From CALMEC01 sp031372145 (lineage in GTDB: Bacteria > Actinomycetota > Thermoleophilia > Miltoncostaeales > Miltoncostaeaceae), in assembly GCA_031372145.1 (NCBI GenBank), contig JANMKR010000164.1, forward strand, positions 1 to 19,699: a DNA stretch of 19,699 bases. Reading direction: 5' to 3'. The notes beneath the pieces are model-generated. The model saw nothing but the letters and a program-made list of their open reading frames with translations. It made no database searches and was not told where the DNA came from. The translations under genes and the position numbers were made by a program. Within the stretch, counting starts at the first letter, position 1. Each line of letters starts with the position of its first letter. This document shows, in pieces, positions 1-5,966 of the stretch.

Positions 1-1
1 C

Positions 2-151
2 GCGGAGGGATTGAAATCGCTCCAACTCGAAGCTCGGGGCCTGGCCCGCGGGTTCGACTCGGTCACCTATGAGCACGTTCGTCGCGCGGGCAACGCGGAG
101 GCCGATCGCCTCGCCAACGTTGCGATGGACGACGCCGAGGGGCTTGGCTGA
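2..151 (+). CDS. Ribonuclease HI family protein, C-terminal end (5' end outside window)
   Basis: The frame is open from the window edge to a TGA at 149-151 and gives about 49 residues. They end in the pattern V-R-R-A-G-N-A-E-A-D-R-L-A-N-V-A-M-D, which is the last helix region of RNase HI, where an Asn and an Asp close the active site (N..AD..AN.A). RNase HI cleaves the RNA strand of RNA-DNA hybrids in the cytoplasm. The protein ends shortly after this motif, so it is a stand-alone RNase H or the C-terminal RNase H domain of a larger protein. It is not the actinobacterial form that continues into an acid phosphatase domain. The upstream part is not visible, so catalytic residues cannot be checked. 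Confidence 0.75.
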   Translation, partial: AEGLKSLQLEARGLARGFDSVTYEHVRRAGNAEADRLANVAMDDAEGLG

Positions 152-325
152 CCTGCCGGCTGTGGGTCGCGATGGCATCGCGCCTTCCGGCGTGAGGCCC
201 GGGGCCCCGGTGGGTGGGACCAGGACCCCGGTCAGGGGACTCGCGGCATGACACCTTCCACCCGAATGTGTCAGGCCCGGCCCGGGGCGACTCCGGGACA
301 CGCCGTCCAAAGTATTGCATCGCTC

Positions 326-337
326 GCCGACGTCGGC
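326..337. promoter_or_regulatory. 12-bp perfect palindrome upstream of the LuxR-type regulator
   Basis: GCCGACGTCGGC reads the same on both strands and lies about 40-75 bases before the possible starts of the regulator at 379/412. A homodimeric HTH regulator could bind such a site, so autoregulation is conceivable. This is inference only: a GC-rich genome produces such palindromes by chance. The rest of the 152-378 gap shows only a 6-bp inverted repeat (TGACAC at 249-254, GTGTCA at 268-273) and no gene. Confidence 0.25.
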
Positions 338-378
338 TAGGGCTCCGGATGTATTAGTTTCCCTGGCGGCGAACAGAC

Positions 379-1053
379 GTGGAGCGTTGTACGGATCCAA
401 GTGAGGCGTCAGTGGCTGACGGTGTGCGTGTAGTGATCGTCGATGCACAGCCGCTCGTGCGGAGCGGTATGCGGGAAGCGCTCGGTCGCGCGCAGGGGCT
501 CGTTCTCCTCGATGAAGCCGCGTCGGTGACCGCGATGGTCGGTCCCACGCCGGACGACGCCCCGCCTGATGTCGTCATCCTCGGTGTGGGCAGCGGGTTG
601 CTCGCCGTCCGCGCGGTTCGCGAGCGGTGGCCGACGGCAGCGGTGTTGATGGTGTCTGCCACGACCGACCCGTCGTCGATGCGCCGGGCCTTCGAGCGGG
701 GCGTCGCCGGTGTCGTGCTGCCGACGGTCGACGAGGACGAGTTCGTCCGTGCCCTTCGCCTCGTCGCCGCCGGTGAGCAGTACCTGACACCCGAGGTGGG
801 CGCCTCGCTTGCCACGGACAGACATGACGGCGCACGCGCCGGTGCGCTCTCGGCCCGCGAGCGGGACGTCCTTCGCCTGCTGGCGCTGGGGCACACCAAC
901 CACGAGATCGCCCGGGAACTCGTGGTCAGCATCCGGACCGTCGAGGGCCACCGCGCGCATCTGCTGACGAAACTCGGTCTGGCGTCACGCGCCGAGCTGG
1001 TTCAACATGCGCTCAAAGTCGGGCTGCTCGACGACGAACTCCCCCGCAGCTAG
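379..1053 (+). CDS. NarL/LuxR-type response regulator with a degenerate (non-phosphorylatable) receiver
   Basis: The product is 224 residues from GTG 379. An alternative GTG at 412 has a better ribosome site (AAGTGAGG, about 5 bases away) and gives 213 residues. Residues about 16-130 follow a CheY-like receiver, and residues about 157-215 are a LuxR/GerE helix-turn-helix (LSARERDVLRLLALGHTNHE...IRTVEGHRAHLLTKL). The receiver lacks its chemistry. The aspartate expected after PDVVIL is Gly69, the conserved lysine is replaced around Pro115-Thr116, and only one acidic residue (Asp22) remains of the usual pair. Ser93 at the switch position is kept. The domain therefore probably does not work by Asp phosphorylation and may sense a ligand, pair with a partner or dimerise constitutively. 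No histidine kinase is adjacent. It converges on the next gene with a 4-base tail overlap. Confidence 0.85.
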   Translation: MERCTDPSEASVADGVRVVIVDAQPLVRSGMREALGRAQGLVLLDEAASVTAMVGPTPDDAPPDVVILGVGSGLLAVRAVRERWPTAAVLMVSATTDPSSMRRAFERGVAGVVLPTVDEDEFVRALRLVAAGEQYLTPEVGASLATDRHDGARAGALSARERDVLRLLALGHTNHEIARELVVSIRTVEGHRAHLLTKLGLASRAELVQHALKVGLLDDELPRS

Positions 1054-1547
1054 GGAGCGCCGTGGGCGGGCGCCGCGGCATGGGCCAACTCGTCGAGTCT
1101 GAGCGCCAGCTCAACGGCCTGTGGCTTCAGCTCGCCGGAGGCGTGATCGGACACGAACCACGCTTCGTCGCGCAGGATCTCGAGGCGGTCGTGCGCGTCG
1201 GGCGTGCGCAACGCGGCGGTGGTGCCGGATTCCAATCGAACGAGCATCAGGCGGAGTTCGTCGTCGGTGGGTTCGTCGTCGCGTTGATGACGCCCGAGGA
1301 TCCACCACAACAGACCGAGTAAAGGCAACTTGACGCCGAGGAACGCCACGACGACCCAGATGGTCAGCGTCGCCGGGTTGCCGGCATCCGCCACCACGAT
1401 CGCAATCGTCGTGCCGAGCGCCACCACGAGGCCGCCGACGAATGCGATGGCCAGGAGGCGCATTCCGCGGAGGTTTCCATCGGCGTCCATGGCCAACCGC
1501 GTCAGCAGTCGGGTCAGCGGTCCCCGTGTCTCGGAAGGCTCAGACAT
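1050..1547 (-). CDS. Hypothetical membrane protein with two transmembrane helices
   Basis: The protein is 165 residues from ATG 1547; a start at 1574 would add nine poor residues and ignore the promoter at 1554-1559. A charged N-terminus is followed by two hydrophobic helices at about residues 28-55 and 60-86, the second ending in LLGLLWWILG. A soluble, acidic C-terminal half of about 75 residues is rich in Asp, Glu and Leu and is probably helical and cytoplasmic. I do not recognise the family. The gene runs convergently to the regulator, and their stop codons overlap at 1050-1053, leaving no room for a terminator. It appears to be leaderless. Function unknown. Confidence 0.7.
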   Translation of the reverse strand: MSEPSETRGPLTRLLTRLAMDADGNLRGMRLLAIAFVGGLVVALGTTIAIVVADAGNPATLTIWVVVAFLGVKLPLLGLLWWILGRHQRDDEPTDDELRLMLVRLESGTTAALRTPDAHDRLEILRDEAWFVSDHASGELKPQAVELALRLDELAHAAAPAHGAP

Positions 1548-1553
1548 GTCAAC

Positions 1554-1559
1554 AGGATA
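1554..1559 (-). promoter_or_regulatory. Probable -10 box of a leaderless transcript for the membrane protein
   Basis: On the minus strand TATCCT is followed by six bases (GTTGAC) and then the ATG at 1547. This TAnnnT-N6-ATG spacing is typical of leaderless actinobacterial mRNAs, and no Shine-Dalgarno sequence is present. No convincing -35 hexamer is seen. Confidence 0.45.
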
Positions 1560-1584
1560 GACCTGTCGAACCACTGGTTGGGGG

Positions 1585-3534
1585 TCAGACGGCCTGTGCG
1601 GACGAATGCACCTCGACCAGAGCCGGTCGCCCCGTGACGGCCATCGCCGCCGCGAACGCCGGAGCCAACTCCGCCTGCGTCGTCACGCGCAACCCGACGC
1701 CGCCGCAGCTTTCGGCGTAGGCGGCGAAGTCGGGGTTGACCAGGCCGGTCTGCCAGATGGGTCGGAGTGCGGAGACCTGCTCCCGGCTGATCTTGCCGAG
1801 CTCGCCGTTGTTGAGCAGCACCAGCGTGATGTCCATTCGATGCTTGACGGCAGTCGTGAACTCAGTCAGGTACTGGCCGAACCCGCCGTCGCCCGCGACT
1901 GCCACCACCTTGCGTGCGCCGCGCACCGCGGCCCAGGCACCCATCGCCGCCGGAAAGCCGAATCCAATCGACCCCAGGTACCCCGACATCAACACGTCCT
2001 GGCCGGTTCGGCATTCGAAGTAGTGGCCGAATGCGTATGTGTTGTTGCCGACGTCGACGGCGATCACGGCGTCGTCCGGCACGACCCGTCCGAGCGCGCC
2101 GAACACGGCGGCCGGATGCAATCGTCCGGCGCCGTCCAGCAGGGTGGCCCGGCGCCGTTTCTCCCCACGCCATCGATCCCACCGTCCCGCCACCGTCTGG
2201 CGCACGTGGGGTCGCGACACGGGTGGCACGGCCTCCGCCAGCAGGCCGAGCGTGCGACCGATGTCGCCCCAGAGCGGCACCTGCACCGGGTGGAACTTGC
2301 CGAGTGCCATGCGATCCAGGTCGACCTGGATCGTGGGAACCCACGTCGCGATGCCCGTGTGATTCGAAAACGAGGCGCCCAGCACCAGGAGGCAGTCCGC
2401 CTTGGCCATCGTGGCCGATCCGATCGGTGTGCCCGACCGGCCAAGCACACCGCATGCCAGCGGGTGGTCGTCCGGCACCAGTCCCTTCGCCTTGAACGTC
2501 GTGATGATCGGCGCATCGATGTGTTCGGCAAATGCGAGTGCCGCGTCGCGGAACGGTCGTGCGCCGGCGCCCACGATGATCACCGGGCGCTGCGCCGACG
2601 TGAGCAGGGCGATTGCCTCGTTGAGCTCCGTCTGGGGAGGCGCGATCGTGGTCGTCGAGATCCGTCCGGCCATCGGGCGCGCCGCCGGGTCGTCGCGGCC
2701 GGCCAATTCCTGCGCCTCGTCGGGGAAGATCAGGTGAGCGACGTCACGTTGCACGATCGCGTGTTTCATCGCGAGGGCCGCGAGTTCGGTGGCGTTTGCG
2801 GCGGTCAGGACGGTTTGGCTCCACTCTGCGACGGCGGCGAACGCCTCCGCCAGCGGGACCTCCTGGAACGCGCCCGGCCCAAGGACCTGGGTTTGCACCT
2901 GCCCGGTCAGGGCCAGGATCGGTGCGCGATCGACCTTGGCGTCCCACAATCCGGTGAGCAGGTTCGTGGCGCCCGGTCCGGCGATCGAGAAACACGCCGC
3001 CGGCCGGCCGGTCAGCTTGGCGTAGGCGCTGGCCGCAAACGCGGCCGCGCCCTCGTGGCGGATGCCGACATAGCGCAGGCGTCCGGCCTCCTCGGCGCGA
3101 CGGAGCGCGTCGGCGAGCCCCAGGTTGGAGTGGCCGACCATGCCGAACACCGTGTCGAGCCCCCAGTCGCAGAGCGTCTCGACCACCTGGTCCATCAGCG
3201 AGACCCGCTGCTCGACGACCGGCAGCTCGACGTACACGCCGTCGTCGCGTGCCTCGACCGGGTACGCGGTTGCCGCATCCGCGAACCCCGGTGGCGGCGA
3301 GCCCGAACACGGGTGGTACTCATACCCGTGCCAGGGGCAGATGACGAAGCCATTCTCGATGTGGCCATCGCCCAAAGGGCCGCCTTGATGGGGGCAGCGG
3401 TTGTCGAGCACGCCGTACCCCTCGGCGGTGCGTGTCACGCACAACGCACGGCCCGCGGCGACGACGGTCGTGACGCCATCGACCTCCAGAGGACCCGGAT
3501 CGATGCGATGCCACTGCAGGTTCACAACACCCAT
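1585..3534 (-). CDS. Rieske [2Fe-2S]-thiamine diphosphate enzyme fusion (pyruvate oxidase/acetolactate synthase-like)
   Basis: The product is 649 residues. Residues 1-105 form a Rieske domain with ligands C47-x-H49 and C66-x2-H69 (CPHQGG and CPWHGYEYHP). Residues about 112-649 form a full three-domain ThDP enzyme of the POX/ALS family. Glu161 in IRHEGAAAF is the cofactor-activating glutamate, GPGATNLLTGLWDA follows, the central domain carries PVIIVGAGARP, and the ThDP motif runs from GDG at 548-550 to NN at 575-576. The family makes or oxidises 2-oxo acids such as pyruvate; the substrate here is not readable. The start at ATG 3534 has a GAGG site 4 bases upstream. The open frame extends further upstream, but that part is antisense to aceB and is rejected. 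A 37-residue ORF overlaps the start by 13 bases, suggesting coupled translation. A Rieske domain on a ThDP enzyme suggests an electron route out of the hydroxyethyl-ThDP intermediate. That role is inferred. Confidence 0.85.
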   Translation of the reverse strand: MGVVNLQWHRIDPGPLEVDGVTTVVAAGRALCVTRTAEGYGVLDNRCPHQGGPLGDGHIENGFVICPWHGYEYHPCSGSPPPGFADAATAYPVEARDDGVYVELPVVEQRVSLMDQVVETLCDWGLDTVFGMVGHSNLGLADALRRAEEAGRLRYVGIRHEGAAAFAASAYAKLTGRPAACFSIAGPGATNLLTGLWDAKVDRAPILALTGQVQTQVLGPGAFQEVPLAEAFAAVAEWSQTVLTAANATELAALAMKHAIVQRDVAHLIFPDEAQELAGRDDPAARPMAGRISTTTIAPPQTELNEAIALLTSAQRPVIIVGAGARPFRDAALAFAEHIDAPIITTFKAKGLVPDDHPLACGVLGRSGTPIGSATMAKADCLLVLGASFSNHTGIATWVPTIQVDLDRMALGKFHPVQVPLWGDIGRTLGLLAEAVPPVSRPHVRQTVAGRWDRWRGEKRRRATLLDGAGRLHPAAVFGALGRVVPDDAVIAVDVGNNTYAFGHYFECRTGQDVLMSGYLGSIGFGFPAAMGAWAAVRGARKVVAVAGDGGFGQYLTEFTTAVKHRMDITLVLLNNGELGKISREQVSALRPIWQTGLVNPDFAAYAESCGGVGLRVTTQAELAPAFAAAMAVTGRPALVEVHSSAQAV

Positions 3535-3635
3535 GCTGCCTCGACGTCCTGCGCGATCTCGTCGCGACCGCAGATGTGTTGCCAGTCCTCCCTGACCCCG
3601 TCGCGCGCCGCGGACGTGCCCCGGTCGTCGCTCAT
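3522..3635 (-). CDS. Small ORF (37 aa) translationally coupled to the Rieske-ThDP gene
   Basis: ATG 3635 is preceded by GAGGGG at about 5 bases, a good ribosome site. The reading frame ends in a TGA that overlaps the first 13 bases of the next gene in a different frame. The peptide begins MSDDRGTSAARDGVREDW, is acidic and hydrophilic, has one Cys, and ends in DVEAAWVL. Third codon positions are almost all G or C, as in real genes here. No signal peptide, membrane helix or known domain is seen. It may be a real small protein, a partner of the fused enzyme, or an upstream ORF that delivers ribosomes to the internal ATG. Function unknown. Confidence 0.5.
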   Translation of the reverse strand: MSDDRGTSAARDGVREDWQHICGRDEIAQDVEAAWVL

Positions 3636-3803
3636 CGCCACCCCTCGTGTTGTTCGGTTGGTTCTGTTCGTCCGCCTTGCGGAGCGTTACACACCGAACG
3701 TCGCGCGTCGAGCACACTCTGGCGGGAGGGTCGTCACGGCGCCCACCCGGGTCCGGTTGTCCCTGGTCGCAGACGAGGGGCCCCGACTGGAGTGGTGATC
3801 GAC

Positions 3804-3880
3804 TAATCTTGACCGCCCGGTCTGTCCGGGCGTTCGGTTTTCGGGCCGCTGCAGTCACCCTGCGGGGCCCGTTTCGTTTC
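3804..3880 (+). promoter_or_regulatory. Hairpin-rich leader of malate synthase, possible attenuator
   Basis: TAATCT at 3804-3809 could be a -10 box. Downstream lies a perfect 7-bp stem (CGCCCGG 3814-3820, loop TCTGT, CCGGGCG 3826-3832) followed by TTCGGTTTT. A second, imperfect stem follows (CGGGCC 3842-3847 with GGCCCG about 3866-3871, and an inner GCAG/CTGC helix), then TTTCGTTT. All arms share CGGGC/GCCCG, so the two stems could exchange partners. AceB translation begins about 25 bases later at AAGGAG-CACG-ATG. Whether this is a transcription attenuator, an operator or just GC-rich sequence is undecided. Confidence 0.35.
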
Positions 3881-3901
3881 TGACCCACTGGAAGGAGCAC
3901 G

Positions 3902-5503
3902 ATGGCGAGCAACATCACCCCACCCGCGGGCGTCGAGATCCGCGGCCCCGAGGTCCCCGGCATGGCCGAGATCCTCGTACCGGAGGCGATGGAGCTCGTG
4001 GCGAAGCTGCACCGTGCGTTCGACGCCCGGCGCGTCGAGCTGCTGGACGCCCGCGAGGAGCGCCAAGCCCGGCTCGACGCAGGTGAGCGTCCGGACTTCC
4101 TGCCCGAGACCGCGGACATCCGCGCGGGCGACTGGACCGTCGCGCCGGTGCCGGCGGACATGCAGGACCGGCGCACCGAAATCACCGGCCCGGTTGATCG
4201 CAAGATGATCATCAACGCCTTGAACTCCGGGGCCAAGGCCTTCATGGCGGACTTCGAGGACTCCAACACGCCGACGTGGGCCAACGTCATCATGGGCCAG
4301 GTCAACCTGCGCGACGCGGTCCTGCGGACAATCTCGTTCGAGAACCCGGACGGCAAGAAGTACGCGCTCAAGGAGGAGACGGCGACGTTGCTCGTCCGTC
4401 CGCGTGGCTGGCACTTGATGGAGAAGCATTTCACGGTTGACGGCCAGCCGGTCAGCGGCGGCGTGTTCGACTTCGCGCTCTACATGTTCCACAGCGCCAA
4501 GGCCAAGATCGCGGCGGGCAGCGGACCGTACTTCTACCTGCCCAAGCTGGAGAGTCACCTCGAAGCGCGCCTGTGGAACGACATCTTCGTGATGACGCAG
4601 GACCACCTGGGCATCCCGCAGGGGACGATCAAGGCGACGGTGCTGATCGAGACGATCCTGGCGTCGTTCGAGATGGACGAGATCCTGTACGAGCTGCGCG
4701 ACCACTCGTCGGGCCTCAACTGCGGTCGCTGGGACTACATCTTCAGCTGCATCAAGAAGTTCCGCAGCCGTCCCGACTTCGTGCTGGCCGACCGGGCGCT
4801 GGTCACGATGGCCACGCACTTCATGAACTCGTACAGCCTCCTCTGCATCAAGACCTGTCACCGTCGCGAGGCCCACGCGATGGGCGGCATGGCGGCGCAG
4901 ATCCCGATCAAGAACGACCCCGAGGCCAACGACGCCGCGATCGAGAAGGTCCGTCAGGACAAGATCCGTGAGGCGAACAACGGCCACGACGGGACATGGG
5001 TCGCGCACCCCGGCCTGGTGGCGATCGCACTCGAGGCGTTCGACGCGGTGATGCCGCAGGCCAACCAGATCGACAAGAAGCTCGCGGACGTCACGATCAC
5101 TGCGGAGGACCTGCTGGACTTCGGTCCCGAGGGTCCGATCACCGAGACCGGCGTGCGCACCAACATCAACGTGGGTGTCCAGTACCTGGGCGCGTGGCTC
5201 GCAGGTGTCGGCTGTGTGCCGATCCGCAACCTGATGGAGGATGCGGCGACCGCCGAGATCAGCCGTTCGCAACTGTGGCAGTGGATCCACAACGAGAAGG
5301 GCGTGCTGGACGACGGTCGCAAGATCGACGTCCCGATGTTCCGCCAGTTCCTGGGTGAGGAGATGGTCGCCATCAAGGACGAGCTCGGATCCGGCTACGA
5401 CGCCGGTCGCTACGAAGAGGCGGCGCGGCTGTTCGACGAGATCTCGACCGCCGACAAGCTCGTCGATTTCCTCACACTCCCCGCCTACCGGATGATCGAC
5501 TGA
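3902..5503 (+). CDS. aceB: Malate synthase A (glyoxylate shunt)
   Basis: The 533-residue protein condenses glyoxylate and acetyl-CoA to malate, the second step of the glyoxylate bypass. It has the same length as E. coli AceB, and the key residues fall at the same numbers: Arg166 in LLVRPRGWHL and Asp447 in NLMEDAATAEISR. Other family signatures are MADFEDSNTPTWANVI (115-130), GRWDYIFSCIKKF (275-287) and HRREAHAMGGMAAQIPIK (320-337). The start at ATG 3902 has a canonical AAGGAG 4 bases upstream. The gene stands alone: no isocitrate lyase gene is in this window. The divergent neighbour is the Rieske-ThDP unit, separated by 266 bases that may regulate both. A hairpin-rich leader precedes it and a strong terminator-like hairpin follows. 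Substrate use of C2 units (acetate, fatty acids) by the host is implied. Confidence 0.97.
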   Translation: MASNITPPAGVEIRGPEVPGMAEILVPEAMELVAKLHRAFDARRVELLDAREERQARLDAGERPDFLPETADIRAGDWTVAPVPADMQDRRTEITGPVDRKMIINALNSGAKAFMADFEDSNTPTWANVIMGQVNLRDAVLRTISFENPDGKKYALKEETATLLVRPRGWHLMEKHFTVDGQPVSGGVFDFALYMFHSAKAKIAAGSGPYFYLPKLESHLEARLWNDIFVMTQDHLGIPQGTIKATVLIETILASFEMDEILYELRDHSSGLNCGRWDYIFSCIKKFRSRPDFVLADRALVTMATHFMNSYSLLCIKTCHRREAHAMGGMAAQIPIKNDPEANDAAIEKVRQDKIREANNGHDGTWVAHPGLVAIALEAFDAVMPQANQIDKKLADVTITAEDLLDFGPEGPITETGVRTNINVGVQYLGAWLAGVGCVPIRNLMEDAATAEISRSQLWQWIHNEKGVLDDGRKIDVPMFRQFLGEEMVAIKDELGSGYDAGRYEEAARLFDEISTADKLVDFLTLPAYRMID

Positions 5504-5520
5504 CCAGTCATGCGTGGCCA

Positions 5521-5552
5521 AGGGTCGGGGCGCGCTTCGGTGCTCCGACCCT
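5521..5552 (+). terminator. Terminator-like hairpin after aceB
   Basis: AGGGTCGG (5521-5528) pairs with CCGACCCT (5545-5552). Inside it a second short helix closes a C-TTCG-G tetraloop, one of the most stable RNA loops. It begins 17 bases after the aceB stop. There is no U tract, as is common for terminators in high-GC Actinobacteria. Confidence 0.7.
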
Positions 5553-5685
5553 GCGAAACCGGGACGCTCAAGGGCCTCGTTGAACCGATGCGGTCCGAAA
5601 TGGCATCAGGTCGGGAGTGGCTCCGCGAAGATCGCCGCTGCCTTTTGAAAAACGGTCTCACGCCCTCGGCGTTCGCATGACGCCG

Positions 5686-5954
5686 AGTGCCCTGTCACGG
5701 AAGTCTCTTTGCGGTTTGGCGGCTGCAAAGCTCCGCCGGATTCGATTCGCTGGGAGTAGGAGCCCCCGCCCCGGGGGCTTTGTCCTCGCCTGCACCCATA
5801 TCCAACGATATGGCCACAGGCTGCGTCCTCGACAGGTGGACCGGTGTGACCACCGATCCCCGGCGGAGGGATATCGGACTCCCCGAGTCCAATATCCCGA
5901 TCCGGCGGGCTTTTCACTCGCCAAACCATCAAAGAACTTCCGCGACAGGGCACT
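5686..5954. mobile_element. 269-bp element with long terminal inverted repeats (MITE-like), copy A, complete
   Basis: The left end AGTGCCCTGTCACGGAAGT (5686-5704) is matched on the opposite strand by ACTTCCGCGACAGGGCACT (5936-5954), 19 bp with one difference. The similarity continues inward, so the arms are about 58 bp (5686-5743 and about 5897-5954). The interior holds several hairpins: CTTTGCGG/CTGCAAAG (5707-5730), AGCCCCC/GGGGGCT (5761-5779), GCCTG...CAGGC around CCATAT/ATATGG (5788-5821), and a 13-bp stem with one mismatch (5868-5898). There is no transposase or convincing ORF inside. A second copy starts at 19562. No clear target duplication is visible. An 8-bp hairpin (CTCGGCGT/ACGCCGAG, 5665-5687) abuts the left end. 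It could be a non-autonomous transposable element or a structured RNA family. Sequence 5553-5664, between the aceB terminator and this element, shows nothing recognisable. Confidence 0.75.
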
Positions 5955-5959
5955 AGACT
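5954..5959 (+). promoter_or_regulatory. Probable -10 box of leaderless dxs transcript at the element edge
   Basis: TAGACT is followed by seven bases (CCTTGTC) and then GTG 5967, the start of dxs, with no Shine-Dalgarno sequence. The first T is the last base of the inverted-repeat element, so any -35 contact would lie inside the element's right terminal repeat. Confidence 0.45.
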
Positions 5960-5966
5960 CCTTGTC

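Noticed and set aside
1606..3798. Plus-strand open frame of about 730 codons opposite the Rieske-ThDP gene
   Set aside because: It is antisense to a gene with clear domains; its product is Arg/His/Asp-rich with no domain, as expected from a shadow frame in high-GC DNA.
3535..4434. 300-codon N-terminal extension of the Rieske-ThDP frame
   Set aside because: It runs antisense through aceB and out of frame with the 37-residue ORF; ATG 3534 has a good ribosome site and the Rieske fold starts there.
3803..5521. Minus-strand open frame of about 572 codons opposite aceB
   Set aside because: Pure shadow of malate synthase; low-complexity product without any motif.
5707..5745. Possible c-di-GMP (GEMM) riboswitch because of GCTGCAAAGCTCCGCCGG
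   Set aside because: Only a short string resembles the GEMM core; the other conserved GEMM segments and the receptor helix are absent, and the surrounding inverted repeats explain the sequence better.
5687..5956. Short plus-strand ORF inside the repeat element, with a peptide (FAVWRLQSSAG) that recurs in the copy near 19600
   Set aside because: The recurrence comes from the DNA repeat. Frames end differently in the two copies, and base changes follow stem pairing rather than codons.
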